A DNA stretch of 64,000 nt from positions 27,823,005 to 27,887,004 of the forward strand of contig CM059186.1 in assembly GCA_030323885.1 (NCBI GenBank). The letters are read 5' to 3'. The notes below the pieces were generated by a model. It saw only the letters and a list, made by a program, of their open reading frames with translations. It was not told where the DNA came from and searched no databases. Below are positions 1 through 10,373 of the stretch, in pieces. Source of the stretch: Branchipolynoe longqiensis. Its lineage: Eukaryota > Annelida > Polychaeta > Phyllodocida > Polynoidae. Numbering within the stretch: the first letter of the stretch is position 1; each line of letters starts with the position of its first letter. The position numbers and the translations under genes are program-made.

Positions 1-107
1 GCAAGATTCCTTCCGTTGTTTTTTGTGTGTGTTTTTTAAAGTTTTTTTGGTGTTTTCTTTTATAAATGGTTCGTTTTTGGCAGCTCCTCCACTCCCTTTT
101 TGTTAAA

Positions 108-304
108 GCGGCATTGTCCAATGAGATCATCACATTTCTTAAACCAAAACACTTATCTAGACTTGATCTTAGACCTGGGTAGGTGTGGCTCCGCGATATT
201 TCCTAATTGTCATCACCCCCCCCCCCCATATTAATTGTTTAATATATTGTCATGAAAAGAAAATGGCAGAAACTCAAAACTAGCTATACTATGCAACTTT
301 AAGT
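108..304 (-). mobile_element. Degenerate copy of the TTAA-flanked MITE
   Basis: The right end (CTATGCAACT then TTAAG, ending at 304) and the internal phrase AAACCAAAACACTTATC match the complete element at 5860-6214. The left terminus and much of the interior are lost. Nothing codes here. Confidence 0.6.
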
Positions 305-418
305 ATGGCTAGGGTATAGCGATCGGAATAGAACCTAATTCCCTCTGGGCCGATTAGTCTCTATTGGATAGACAGGCAGTACGGGTTATTTACTGCATTA
401 CATTCGCTAGCATAGCGT

Positions 419-436
419 GAGAGAGAGAGAGACACA

Positions 437-480
<44 letters not shown>

Positions 481-482
481 GA
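419..482. repeat. (GA)n microsatellite
   Basis: An almost uninterrupted GA run with a few GACA interruptions. It is open on the minus strand only because of its low complexity. Confidence 0.95.
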
Positions 483-650
483 CAAAAGAAAATGGATCTC
501 ATCGTGGAAACCGGAAACCAAGCGCATTAAGTAACGCTCTCTGGAACACTGAAGAGCGCTTGTGATAATCACGCCTCCCTAGCTGGAGAGCTGTCAGTCA
601 GGTCAGCGTCGCCTCGATCTGAAGATGCCGGCGGGATTTGAGCGGTGAAG

Positions 651-1108
651 CTTGAGGGAGGGACTGGGAGAGGAGGAAGAGTGGGGCGGATTCACTGACA
701 ATCATCTTTAGTTGGGTGGTTGGTTGTTGGAGTTTTGCATCCTGGCAACATCTAAGGTCATATCAGGATGGGTACCGACTTGTGACAGTGCACACTCATG
801 GCAATCGTATAGTGCTGCCCCACTGGGAGACCAGGCCACTGGCACCATTACCTGATATCCCACTCAGTCACATTATCCTGACACTGATCCAACCAGTCCT
901 TGTCCTATCTTAATAATGGCGAGCGCCTGGCTTCGAAGTGACAAGTATCAATTTTGTAAGTCATTGGTTTGACTCGACCAGGAATCGAACCCCCGATCTT
1001 CCGCACGGGAAGCCTACGCTCTACCGATTGGGCCACCACGTCCGGTCTTGAGGGAGGAACTATGAGAGGAAGCGAAGGCGGGGAGGGGGCGCATTCACTG
1101 ATAATTGA
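651..1108. repeat. About 58 bp direct repeats bracketing a SINE
   Basis: The stretch from 651 (CTTGAGGGAGGGACTGGGAG, on to TTCACTGACAAT) recurs from 1047 (CTTGAGGGAGGAACTATGAG, on to TTCACTGATAAT) with scattered differences. A SINE occupies the space between. The repeats are far longer than an ordinary target-site duplication. Confidence 0.75.
713..1046 (-). mobile_element. SINE-A, near full length
   Basis: Family description used below. Read on the minus strand it has a tRNA-like head (A box TGGCCCAATCGGTAGAGCG, B box GGTTCGATTCC), a conserved body (GACTGGTTGGATCAGTGTCA, then ATAATGTGACTGAGTGGGATA) and a tail ending in CAACAACCAACC repeats. About 20 full or partial copies in the window share this layout. 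It is non-coding and presumably was transcribed by RNA polymerase III. This copy has the shorter, arginine/alanine-like head variant. Confidence 0.9.
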
Positions 1109-1611
1109 ATGATAATTTAATGGATGATAATTGAATTTTGTTAAAATTTTGTTTAGGGTTTCACTATGAGTTCGCTAATTTAGACATTATATTTACACAC
1201 GGGAAATAAATGGTAGCAGCACAGAGATGGTATATATGTGCATGTGGAATTCGGTTTAATTTAATTTATTAGACAAATCTTTACCATTTCAGCCTTTCTT
1301 TGGAAATCATAATCGATGAAGTCATACGATTTCTTTCATTTATTAGACAACTCTTTGGAATTTAAGCCCTTTAAAAAATGTCATAATCAATAAAGTCATA
1401 CGGTTTATACACCATTATGCTGCCAATTAGTAAATGGGAAGTAGAAATTACAACAGGAACTAGCATTGAAATTATATATGCTGTAACGGTAGCTGCAGAC
1501 TATGTATATGTGTATCCTTGCATTTACTCTACTTGATTTGCACTTACTATTACACACTACATTAGAAGAACATGCCTATAATTATTATCGTCAATCACTC
1601 ATGAAGTAGTA
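1109..1611. other. AT-rich stretch, nothing recognised
   Basis: No ORF, repeat family or RNA gene is supported. Phrases around TTTATTAGACAA and AATAAAGTCATACG recur twice (1265-1400), suggesting a small decayed duplication. Confidence 0.5.
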
Positions 1612-1672
1612 CCGTCCTGATATGACCTTAGATGTTGCCAGGACGTAAAACTTCAACAACCAACCAACCATG
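1612..1672 (+). mobile_element. SINE-A tail fragment
   Basis: Contains only the tail (GTCCTGATATGACCTTAGAT, TTGCCAGGACGTAAAAC, CAACAACCAACC); head and body are absent. Confidence 0.8.
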
Positions 1673-1744
1673 AAGTATTATGTGGAAAGAGAAATTACAA
1701 CATGAAATGCCAGAATTCTACTGGCTAAAAGGGGAGCTCTTGAC

Positions 1745-1920
1745 TTGTTTGTGTGTTGGGGTTTGGCGTTCTGGCAACATCTAAGATCATATCAGATATA
1801 TGTACCGACTTGTGATAGTGTGTGTTCATGGAGACTTTATAGTTCTGTCCCATGACCTTATTTCCCAGTCAGTCACATTATCCTGACACTGAGCTAACCA
1901 GCCCTTGGCCTATCCCAGTA
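1745..1920 (-). mobile_element. SINE-A, head-less copy
   Basis: Tail and body are recognisable (CTGGCAACATCTAAGATC, CAGTCACATTATCCTGACAC). It stops after CTATCCCAGTAAT, before the tRNA-like head, and a repeat of another kind begins at 1921. Confidence 0.8.
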
Positions 1921-2421
1921 ATTGAAAGACACAAGACCGATGTATTATATATTGGACTTTATTACCGTAGTTTCTTAATGTTACATATCAGGTTTCCAGA
2001 GATGATTGAGTCTTTGAAGGTGATTTGAGGCTTACAGAACTTGACCAATCAGCTATCTTACAGCTTGGGTGGGTGGGATGGTAAACAAAGGATCCCGTAG
2101 TATAGGTGTTGATGGAACCGGAGCCGAGGTCGAAGTGAGCTGAAAGGCGGGCTAGTCCATTATTTAAATACGACGCTAAGCGTTGCACCTGTCTAGACGG
2201 CAGCGAGACAATCTATTAATAGAAATGCTTCTTTGTATCGGAAGGAAGACGTCGTTCGTGCATATTCAATTACCCATGTTCTCGTATCATGTACAATTGA
2301 AAGACACAAGATTGACGTATTATATATTGGACTTTATTACCGTAGTTTCTTAATGTTGCATATCATGTCTCAAGAGATGATTGAGTCTTTGAAGGTAATT
2401 TGAGGCTTACAGAACTTGACC
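1921..2421. repeat. Pair of about 126 bp direct repeats
   Basis: 1921-2045 and 2296-2421 match closely, both starting ATTGAAAGACACAAGA and ending TACAGAACTTGACC. About 250 bp of unique sequence separates them. The layout could be two short LTRs or a local duplication; the interior has no convincing ORF and no primer-binding site I can identify. Confidence 0.75.
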
Positions 2422-2546
2422 AAAATCTTTAGCTAAAGTTCTGGTAGCCGAGGATATAGGGTCTCATGGTACATATGTGTGTACCACCTCAGAGGTCCAG
2501 TGATCAAGTTCTTTAATATCATCAATCGTGGAACCCAGTAGAGTGG

Positions 2547-2648
2547 TATCAATTTTGCAAGTCATTGGTTTGACTCGAATTTGGTTCGAACCCTGAACCT
2601 TTCATATGGGGAGCCTGCGCTCTAACCGATTCGGCCATGGTGTCCGGC
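2547..2648 (-). mobile_element. SINE-A head fragment
   Basis: Read on the minus strand: A-box-like ATGGCCGAATCGGTTAGAGC, B box GGTTCGAACC, then the start of the body (CAAACCAATGACTTGCA). Body and tail are missing. Confidence 0.75.
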
Positions 2649-2684
2649 TTTCGACTATATATATTTTGTTGTTGTTGTGTATTA

Positions 2685-2874
2685 GTTGATTAAGCAGGGG
2701 ACGTTTCAATCTTCCTCATCCCACCTTTCCTCACGCTATCCCAGTAATGGCGAGCTCCAGGTGTAAATCTTTATGTTATCGGTTTGACTCGGCGAGGGTT
2801 CGAAAACGAGGGTTTAAATCACACGGTCTACCAGAACGGAAGGCGGACGCTCAACTCATTCGGCCATCACGTAC
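2685..2874 (-). mobile_element. SINE-B, same head with a different 3' module
   Basis: The minus strand has the GGCCGAATGAGTTGAGCG head followed, after a short body, by a distinctive end (GGATGAGG, TGAAACG, CCCCTGCTTAATCAACTAAT). The same end occurs at 12190, 32425, 47160 and 48030, so it defines a second SINE family sharing head modules with SINE-A. Confidence 0.7.
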
Positions 2875-4378
2875 AAATATAAACATATATATGTATTAAA
2901 TATATATACACATATATATGTTTTAAATATATAAATACATATATATGTATTAAATAAATATATAAATATAGATTATATAATGTACTATATGTGTATAAGT
3001 ACACGGGGTAGGTATAGGCTTGGCATTTGTTTGAATTAAGTAATTGCCCGGACACATGTCTATAGATGTGCATTTATTCCACCTACCCTGCAGCATCTCT
3101 CAGATATTGCACAAAACAAAACTACTTATCCAGAATCCAGGCGAAAGGCAATCAAAGAAAGTGGAGAAATTGCTCGTACGCTAGGCATTTCATTCTGGGT
3201 TCACTGTAAGTTAGACAACGCAAATATGCACCATGTCTGCTGTTCTACTAAGTAACAGTTTACCGTTTAAAATAGCAAAATACTGCTATGTTTTACTAAT
3301 GGCGCATATTAACCATGTCAATGCAACTGTGGATTCTTCTTGCTATCTTTCATGGTGTTTTCTTTCTGCGTATTGACAATAAATTCTAGAATTTATGCAT
3401 ATGAAGTGGGCAAGCCTACTCGCCTTGAGCAATTTGCGCACTCGTTCAACGGGCGCGCAAATTGCTTCCGCATGTGCACGCGAGGGTTCGCGGGGGTAAA
3501 GCGTTGCTTGGCGACTAGCTAAGCAACGATAGAAGGTCGGGCGTTCGGGGCCTGACCCGGCAGACGTGTTTTTGCACGCTCTGTCATTTCAGCCTATGTT
3601 TGGTCTTTTTATTATCTAAATTCTAAAACTAACGTAATCAAACCATACGGGAGAAAAAGGGGGTTATTTGCTTCTTTCATAGATATGCATATTTCGCTGG
3701 TATCCTTGTTAGTTATGGTAAGAATAAAGTCGTGAGCTCTTGTGAAGGTGGATTGGGACGTTCCTTGCATTCTTTACTATCCTCCAGTATTACTGTATGT
3801 TAACCGCTATGGAAAACCTGATATTCGATTGCTTTATATGTAATTAGGGGCCTTAAGCCTACGCAAGCCTTATGCAGTCACTTAACCCATCTGCGGGAAT
3901 ATAATGACAAAACATTAACAGAATTAAAGTAGTGTTACTTCCGGGCGGAATTTAACGACATTAACTTAGAACTGATTATCAGTGACAGCGGCGGCATCTC
4001 TAGCCGGACGCGTATTTCTGGAACAATTCAGTAACATAAATAGCACCCCGAAACGCGCGGTGGACAGCCAGTTAGTTAAAATAACCTAATTTATAGATCT
4101 AGAGACACTTTAGGCCGATAAATGCGCTCGATGGCAAATTGCGTATGTGGACGAAACTCTGGCTATCCGCCTTACGCGCGGGGAGGACACCGACGGCGAC
4201 GGACTAACCGCAGATGGGAGGAGGAGCCGCAGCAGCCCGCGGCCGGCCCGAGAAATTCACATGGAAAATCTTACATAATATTACATAACATTAACACGTT
4301 AGGCTCGCCTTAAGCGGGGGCAGAGTAGCCGAACGGTTAAACATATATATATATATATATATATAAATATTTCAATAA
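2875..4378. other. Long stretch without a gene
   Basis: Holds a TA-rich simple repeat (2875-2990), a short hairpin (3428-3466), a GC-richer patch (4110-4260) and a (TA)n run (4345-4366). Small ORFs here have no recognisable domain and I do not call them. Confidence 0.6.
3428..3466. repeat. 12 bp perfect inverted repeat
   Basis: AGCAATTTGCGC (3428-3439) and GCGCAAATTGCT (3455-3466) are exact reverse complements separated by 15 bases. Function unknown. Confidence 0.8.
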
Positions 4379-4758
4379 GCTAATGAGGAGGAGGAGAGTA
4401 CCAGACGAGATGGCCGAATGAGTTGAGCGTCCGTCTCCCGTTTTGGTAGATTGTGGGATTGGAACCCAAGGGTTCGAACCCTGGCCGAATCAAACCAATG
4501 ACTTAAAGATTGATACTTGGTATTTCCTAGCCATGCGCTCGGCATTATTAGGATAGGGCAAGGACTGGTTGGCTCAGTGTCAGGTTAATGTGACTGAGTG
4601 GGATTTCAGGTCATGGTACTGGCAGCCTGGTCTCCCAGTGGGGCAGCACTGTAAAGTCACGATGAGTGTGCACTATCACAAGTCGGTACCCATCCTGATA
4701 TGACCTTAGATGTTGCCAGGACGTAAAATTCCGACAACCAACCAACCGGCTAATGAGG
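4379..4758 (+). mobile_element. SINE-A, complete with target-site duplication
   Basis: The element (4389-4748) is flanked by GCTAATGAGG at 4379-4388 and 4749-4758. It has the serine/leucine-like head variant with two B-box-like motifs (GGATTGGAACC, GGTTCGAACCC), the full body and a CCAACCAACC tail. This duplication proves retroposition and fixes the family's boundaries. Confidence 0.95.
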
Positions 4759-5484
4759 CGTGTTACCTGGGACTTGGGGCAAAGACCATATAACACTAAG
4801 ACGGCTCATTCAGCCTGTACTGTGTAATAAAAATGATCAAACCCACCACCTGGTGCATTGGCTGTTCTCTTGATTACACAGTTGCTATATTTTATGTATA
4901 AATGTATATATGAATGTGAAAGAAAAGTGATGATACCGATGAGGATGATGCTGATGATGCTGCGTATTTGTTCATAGAAATTTCATATTGATGTGTATTC
5001 ATACATACCTATATCATGTATAATATAATTGTATGTGTTTACATGTGAAACATAAACCAGCAGCCGGGCTGATCAAACCCACCACAAGATGGCACTGCAA
5101 AATTTACATTACCATTGGAGGAATAGGGAGTGAGTTGTCTGAGTGTTATAGGGTCTTTGCTTGGGGTAAGAGATGTGTCAGTGCGGAAGGTGCATGTCTT
5201 ATTATAGTGGGAGCTCCCGGGTCTCTCAGAATATGGAGAATGCTAACTTACAGCAAAGTCGTTAGAGAGAGGATGAGAGCGAGAAAGAGAAAGAGAGTGA
5301 GGGAGAGAAAGAGAGAGAAGAAAAGATGAACTCACCACTCACACTAACTATCCAGTTCCGGTCCAAATTGACTTACACGGGCACCACTGGTACGTCACTT
5401 CCGGTAGCTACCAAACGCACGTGACCTCTTACCCCACGTAGTGTATCTGACTAACAAGTCCCATACAACACTCATTTGGCAATA
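4759..5484. other. No gene recognised
   Basis: The 98-codon plus-strand ORF at 5033-5329 ends in a purine-rich simple stretch of GAGA and AAGA units and has no domain. I see no promoter or splice context. Confidence 0.5.
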
Positions 5485-5664
5485 CAGTAAAACCTCTCAA
5501 ACCGACCACCTCCACAGATCGACCACTCCCCTAGATCGATCGCTTTATTTCGGTCCCAATAATATACCATTGTAAGGATATTCTAACTCCCTAAGCCGAC
5601 CACCTCCCTAAATGGATCACTCAAAGTCGGTCCTATGGTCGGTCGATTTAGAGAGATTTGACTG
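5485..5664. mobile_element. pogo/Tigger-type MITE
   Basis: Starts CAGTAAAACCTCTCAAACCG and ends with the inverted partner GGTCGATTTAGAGAGATTTG then ACTG, directly flanked by TA on both sides (5483-5484 and 5665-5666). TA duplication plus CAGT-type inverted termini is the signature of pogo/Tigger elements. At 180 bp it cannot encode a transposase. Confidence 0.85.
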
Positions 5665-5859
5665 TACATATATATAAAGATCTATGATTACATATAAAAT
5701 TGTCAAAAAGGGTCGACTTTGCATCTAATGCCAACTCGGTCCATATGAATTTATGATGCATCAATTTGTGCATGTTGTGCCGGAAACATGGGTACTTCAC
5801 GGTGCGGGACAAAGTCTCACACCCGACTAACAGTAACTATGGACGCTCACCTACCAGCA

Positions 5860-6214
5860 CTTAAAGTTGCATAGTCCGATGAAAACATCAATTTTTCAAA
5901 ACCAAAACACTTATCTAGATTTTATTCTACATATTCAACTTAGACACTGGTGCACTTATTAAGCATTTGTTGCTGCATAGAAGGGCATAATAAGTCAATT
6001 AATAGAACCCGTTACTACTGAAGTCTATGGTGTCAGAGTTTCGGCATGCTTGCCAAAATTATTTTGGCATGTTTTGACATCAAATATCTCCAAACTTAGC
6101 CATTTAAAATTAAAGTTACTTCAAACTAAAGTAAAGTGGATTATAACGATTAGTATAATATATTCATCTCAGAAAATAGCAGAAACTCAAAACATCGGAC
6201 TATGCAACTTTAAG
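5860..6214. mobile_element. TTAA-flanked MITE with perfect terminal repeats
   Basis: Excluding the target, the inverted repeats are AGTTGCATAGTCCGATG at the left and its exact complement at the right, each preceded or followed by TTAA. Including TTAA and one more base, 22 bp at each end match perfectly. TTAA duplication is typical of piggyBac- and Kolobok-type transposases; I cannot say which. No coding capacity. Related pieces lie at 108-304, 42118, 50690 and 54650. Confidence 0.9.
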
Positions 6215-6259
6215 AAGAGCACCGCACCCCCTGCGCCATCTAACGGACCCCATCCACAC

Positions 6260-6400
6260 CACGCCTTAACCATTGGATTCGAACTGCCAGTCTCATTCAG
6301 TCTTCAACACCCGAAAACTGCGCATGGTGTGTGGGCTAGTTTTCCTGCCCGGCTGGATCGAACCCTCAGGTTCACGGCCTGAGCCACCACACCATCACCC
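6260..6400 (-). mobile_element. Possible SINE head of another family
   Basis: The minus strand reads TGGCTCAGGCCGTGAACCTG followed by GGTTCGATCC, resembling pol III A and B boxes at suitable spacing. No second copy is in the window, so it remains tentative. The rest of 6400-6918 has no recognised feature. Confidence 0.4.
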
Positions 6401-6918
6401 GAACCAACGCGTGGTGAGAGTTCCAGCCTTGTTTTCGCCACCCCACCCACCCCAGCTAAGGACGTTCATACGTGGTAGGGTTGAGCGACCAGAAACCCCC
6501 ACCATCTAGGAGGGGCTCGAACCCGTTTGGATGCCATTTGGGGAATTGAATCAAGTTCCATATGTATACGTGTGGGTCGGTTGTCCCGCGTTGTTGAATT
6601 AGAGTTGTTACAATTATACAGCCGCACGCATTAGCTGCAATGTGCGAGGTGAAGTTCTACTCAGGCGCTTTAAAATAAAGTTAGCTTGCGCAGATTAATT
6701 TTTTTATCAGCAACTGCCTCGGGTTATAATGAGCCTCCAGCCGATGCCAAAGCACTTCCTCCGACAGGCTAATGATTGCAATTAATGATAATCAGTCAGC
6801 ATTTTCATTAAATCATGAAGTACTATTGCTTAGAATCCACAGATGAGGTAATGAACCTTCTCTATAAAGGCACGGTAACGTCGTTTTGGAAATTCACTTG
6901 GATTTTCCGTATTCTTGA

Positions 6919-7278
6919 TAATAATTATGTTTGTTTGTTGTTGTTTTACGTCCTAGCAACATCTAAGGTCATATCAGGGCGGGTACCGACATGTGACAGT
7001 GCGCACTCATGGCGACTTATAGTGCTGCCCCGCTGGAAGAGCAGGCCCCCAACACCAGGACCTGATATCCCACTCAGTCACATTATCCTGACACTGAGCC
7101 AACCAGTCCTTGCCCTATCCTAATAATGCCGAGCGCCAGGCTAGGAAGCAACAAGTATAAATTTTTAAGTCATTGGTTTGACGTGACCAGGGTTCGAACC
7201 CACGACCCCAAGATCTACCAACACGGGAGACGGACGCTTTAACTCATTCAGCCATCCCGTCTGGTCTAATAATTATGT
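6919..7278 (-). mobile_element. SINE-A, complete with 12 bp target-site duplication
   Basis: TAATAATTATGT flanks the element at 6919-6930 and 7267-7278. Head, body and tail are all present. The tail facing 6931 is made of TTG repeats. Confidence 0.95.
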
Positions 7279-7342
7279 AGTCTTCATTTGCATGTGTATA
7301 GGTCATTGTTTGCGGGCCTATTTTTATCTGCGGAATTGTACA

Positions 7343-7471
7343 GTGTCATCTAGGTCACATCAGGATGGGTACCGACTTGTGACAGTGCGCACTCCTGGTG
7401 ACTTTATAGTGCTGTCTCACTGGGAAATCAGGCTGCTGGCACCATGACCCGATATCCCACTCAGTCACATT
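7343..7471 (-). mobile_element. SINE-A tail half, split by the gag element
   Basis: Runs in family order from the tail to CACTCAGTCACATT, where the family continues ATCCTGACACTG. That continuation appears 2.1 kb away at 9588, so this copy was interrupted by the element at 7472-9587. Confidence 0.9.
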
Positions 7472-7634
7472 GGTCGTAATGGGAGCATTGCGCTTGATGC
7501 GTGGAGAGGAAGAGACCCTCCCCCGCCTCCCCGGACGTCGCGCAGCATTCACACCTCGCACGACGTCCGCCTCCCGCCCCCTCCCCCGGGCCGTTGCTTT
7601 TGCACCTCACCTGTCACCGCCCTCCTGCTCTCCC

Positions 7635-7640
7635 TTATAA
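7635..7640 (+). promoter_or_regulatory. TATA-like box of the gag element
   Basis: TTATAA stands about 165 bp from the left end and 140 bp before the first good ATG (7776). The related fragment at 54402 has TTATAA at 54522-54527, a similar offset after a similar pyrimidine-rich stretch, which supports it being a promoter element. Confidence 0.5.
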
Positions 7641-7775
7641 GGCCGCCTGCCGGCCTCCCTCAGTCACTCGCCTTCCGGCCCTCCTCCACGCTCTGCCCTT
7701 TTTCCTTTTTGGCTCTTCACCTCCGCTGCTCCAGCTCCACCTCGGACCGCTGCATCTCCTCGGACCGCCGCCAGC

Positions 7776-9292
7776 ATGCCAGGACACGGAAAGGGCAAGG
7801 GCCGCAAGAGCCCCGGCGTCTCCCTCGGCGCCCTTGGACCGCCCCTCGGGGACTGATACGGCCCTGCTCCTGGAAGCCATCCAGCACCTCGCCAGCCGGA
7901 TGGACGCCCTCGAGTCGGGGGGCGCCCGAGGAGCACCGGAGAGCCCCCCCCCGCCTGCGGCGAGGCAGGAGGCCGCCTACATCGCACCGGCCGCCCCGGC
8001 ACCTCGGCCGCGTGCCGCGGCCGGGGCCCGTCCCCCGCCGCCGCCTCAAGCGACTCTGCCGGGGGCAGTGCACCCCCAGTATGAGCGTTACGGCCGCCTC
8101 ACAACCCAAGCCGCGCCTGCTCCGCCCCCCCGCATACCTCCAGGACACGGTGGAACACACCCCAGCATCCGCGGCCGACGCCGTCCGGGAAATCCTGGCC
8201 TCCACCGAGGCACAACACAGCATGAGGCGCCAAGGTATTCCCAGTGATTATATCTTCCCCTCGGACCTCGTGGAGAGAGGTCCTGAGCGGAAGCCGGTGA
8301 AGAGGGGAGAGGCGAGCAAGGATGAATACAACCTCGCCCTCCTGACCCTGGTCAGCCACCCAGCCTTCCCCGCCCACTCCGTCCAGGGCCTCCACCACCA
8401 CCATCTCACCGTGATGAGGGACATCCTAGTGCATCCGTGGCCTACCGTCCGCCGGTATTCCGAGGCCATCTTTACATGGATAGCGGACGGGAGGCTCCCC
8501 CATGGATGGCACGACCCAGTTGCCCTCAACATGCTGAGGATGGACTCCCTCACCACACCCGCCGCCCTCACCCAGGCCGCCCCCGCAGCACCAGCTCCCC
8601 GAGGCGAGGATTATCCCCGAGGCACACACCTGCCCCGGGCCCAAGTCGACACCCGCATCGCCTACGACAGGCAGACTCACGGGGCCCCCTGCCCCGCCTG
8701 GAACCGCGAGCCCGCCTCGTGCGATCGGGCCCCCGTCGGGGAGGCCCACGGCGAGGTGGGAGACAGGCACCGGCACGTATGCGCCTATTGCGCCAACGTG
8801 CGGCGCATACTGACGATGCATAGCGAGGCCGGATGCCTCACCAAGCAAGCCCGTGAGCGCCAGACCCCGGCCGCCTCGGCGGATTTTTGATCCGCCGCCC
8901 CCCCCCCCGGCCGGCCCGGGGGGCCCTCCCCGGCGCCTCACCCACACCACTGCCGACAGCCCCGTGACCTCCACCGACAACCCCTCAGCGACCACCGATC
9001 GAAACGCCGCCCAGACAGAGCCGGGGATCATCACCTCGCACCTCACGCCTCAGACACAGCCCAGCCTCATGAGGAACCCTCCCCAGACAGCGCAGCCGCC
9101 GACCCTCACGACACCGCCTTCATCAACCCGCCCGACCCGACCCCAACCCCCACATCGCCCAGCCCTGAGGACTTCGCTGCCCCCCTGCTCGACCCTCGCC
9201 GGACCTCCTCACCGCATCTCTCCAAGGAGCGGGCCTCCTTTCTCTTTGGCCGCCCGCTCCCTGTCGACGTAGGCCCCGAACCTGACCTCTGA
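7776..9292 (+). pseudogene. gag: gag-like gene, broken
   Basis: Likely start at ATG 7776 (MPGHGKGKGRKSPG). The reading then appears to pass through two further frames: one holding a short coiled-coil-like segment (LLEAIQHLASRMDAL, near 7866), then the frame of the main block that runs to TGA at 8888-8890. The main block has a capsid-like stretch (YNLALLTLVSHPAF to WHDPVALNMLRMDSL) and a C-terminal zinc-knuckle-like motif C-x2-C-x9-H-x4-C (from HVCAYC, near 8780). Beyond the TGA the same frame stays open to 9290-9292 with a proline/aspartate-rich segment. By homology logic it would coat element RNA in particles. The frame changes and the internal UGA suggest decay or recoding. Assignment as gag rests on layout and the knuckle, not on a database match. 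Confidence 0.55.
8877..8897 (+). promoter_or_regulatory. Hairpin around the gag UGA codon
   Basis: CGGCGGAT (8877-8884) pairs perfectly with ATCCGCCG (8890-8897) around the loop TTTTG. The in-frame UGA (8888-8890) lies at the loop-stem edge. This could affect termination or simply be chance in GC-rich DNA. Confidence 0.55.
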
Positions 9293-9527
9293 GGTGGTGC
9301 GCGCATACGTGCCCTGCCGCGCCCCCTCGGGCGCGCCTCGAGCCCTCTCCTCCGCTTTGGTGGAGGGCTCCTCGGCGCCCCCTCCCCTCACATGATCTAT
9401 TAGCACCTCTGACTTTTGCTCCATATGAGCCCCTGCTCTAGACACTCTTGTTCTCCGCTCCTCATGAGCCTTACTTTCCTTGTTACCACGTACTGCCTCA
9501 CTGTTGCCCTGTTTACCCTCTGTTGCC

Positions 9528-9549
9528 AGAGGCGCCAATAAACGCCTCT
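9528..9549 (+). terminator. Poly(A) signal displayed in a hairpin loop
   Basis: AATAAA (9537-9542) lies in the 8-base loop CCAATAAA of a perfect 7 bp stem (AGAGGCG and CGCCTCT). The element ends about 45 bp later. Retroviral poly(A) signals are known to sit in comparable hairpins. Confidence 0.7.
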
Positions 9550-9587
9550 TTTTCCACCCCCGCCTTGCCTTCTTCCTTTTCGCGCAT

Positions 9588-9762
9588 CATCCTGACACTG
9601 AGCTAACCAGTCCTTGCCCTATCCTATTAATGCCGAGCACCATGCTAGGAAGCAACAAGTATCAATTTTATAGGTCATTGGTTTGACTCAACTGGGAACA
9701 AAAAAAACTCTGGGCCTTCCGCACGTGAGGCCCAGGCTCTATCGATTCGGCCATCGCACCCG
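9588..9762 (-). mobile_element. SINE-A head half, continuation of 7343-7471
   Basis: Begins ATCCTGACACTGAGCTAACC, exactly where the other half stopped, and runs to the head (GGCCGAATCGATAGAGCC on the minus strand). Together the two halves make one SINE interrupted by the gag element. Confidence 0.9.
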
Positions 9763-9950
9763 GTGCGTAACTCAAAACACACATATTACGGCGTGCACCC
9801 CTCACCTCCACCCCACCCCATTACCCACAATGGCGTCTCATCAGCACCAAGGGTGGAATATTACCTCCCATGCCATTTGCACCTGGGCAGCCATTTGGTG
9901 GTGGATGGAGTCTGTGTCTGCCTGTTGTTACATTTCTTAGGGGCGGTGAT

Positions 9951-10373
9951 GCGGATTCCGAGGGACACCAGTTTGCCAGGGACACTTCCATTGAAATGCA
10001 TTGTTAACGGCATGAGCAAATCGCTTGGTAGACATAGAGAAAACATCTTTACCAGAAAGACTATATTAAATTGATAAGGATAGCATTCTTGATTTCTATT
10101 AATTTTGAATAAAACTAACATTTTGCACTGCGCGTACCATCAAACTCAAGGCATTGTCAATGGTCGTGAGCCATCTTCATACATAAAATTCAGAAGAAGT
10201 CAAATATCTCTCAAATTACACCATCTAGAACCAAATCGTTTGGTATACATATAGAAAAGATCTTTACCAAAAACATTCTATTAAATTTATAACGTTAGTG
10301 ACAATGCTGTTCGATTTTGACGCATGTGCAGAAGCGATGTGTCCCTCGCAAACTGGTGTCCCTCGGAATCCGC
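9951..10373. repeat. Inverted repeat with 26 bp perfect core
   Basis: 9951-9976 (starting GCGGATTCCGAGGGACACCA) is the exact reverse complement of 10348-10373; the match extends to about 35 bp with one mismatch. Two direct repeats (10017-10075 and 10231-10290, both with CTTTACCA and TATTAAAT) lie between. It may be the remains of a foldback element. Confidence 0.75.

Larger units (their letters stand above)
7472..9587 (+). mobile_element. GC-rich gag-only retroelement
   Basis: About 2.1 kb of strongly GC-rich DNA in an AT-rich setting, beginning GGTCGTAATGGGAGC and ending CCTTTTCGC before ATC. It contains a TATA-like box, one gag-like gene and a poly(A) signal near the 3' end. No reverse transcriptase, integrase or recombinase is visible, so it is probably non-autonomous. 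Shorter relatives with the same start (GGTCGTAATGCTTGC) lie at 34025, 54402 and, inverted, about 61850-62200. The family is not one I can name. Confidence 0.75.

Noticed and set aside
1921..2421. LTR retrotransposon bounded by 126 bp repeats
   Set aside because: The interior is only about 250 bp, without a primer-binding site or coding sequence that I can see; kept only as a direct repeat.
7501..8571. Several overlapping ORFs on both strands in the GC-rich element
   Set aside because: High G+C removes stops in all frames. Only the frame with the zinc-knuckle-like motif and capsid-like block is kept as gag.
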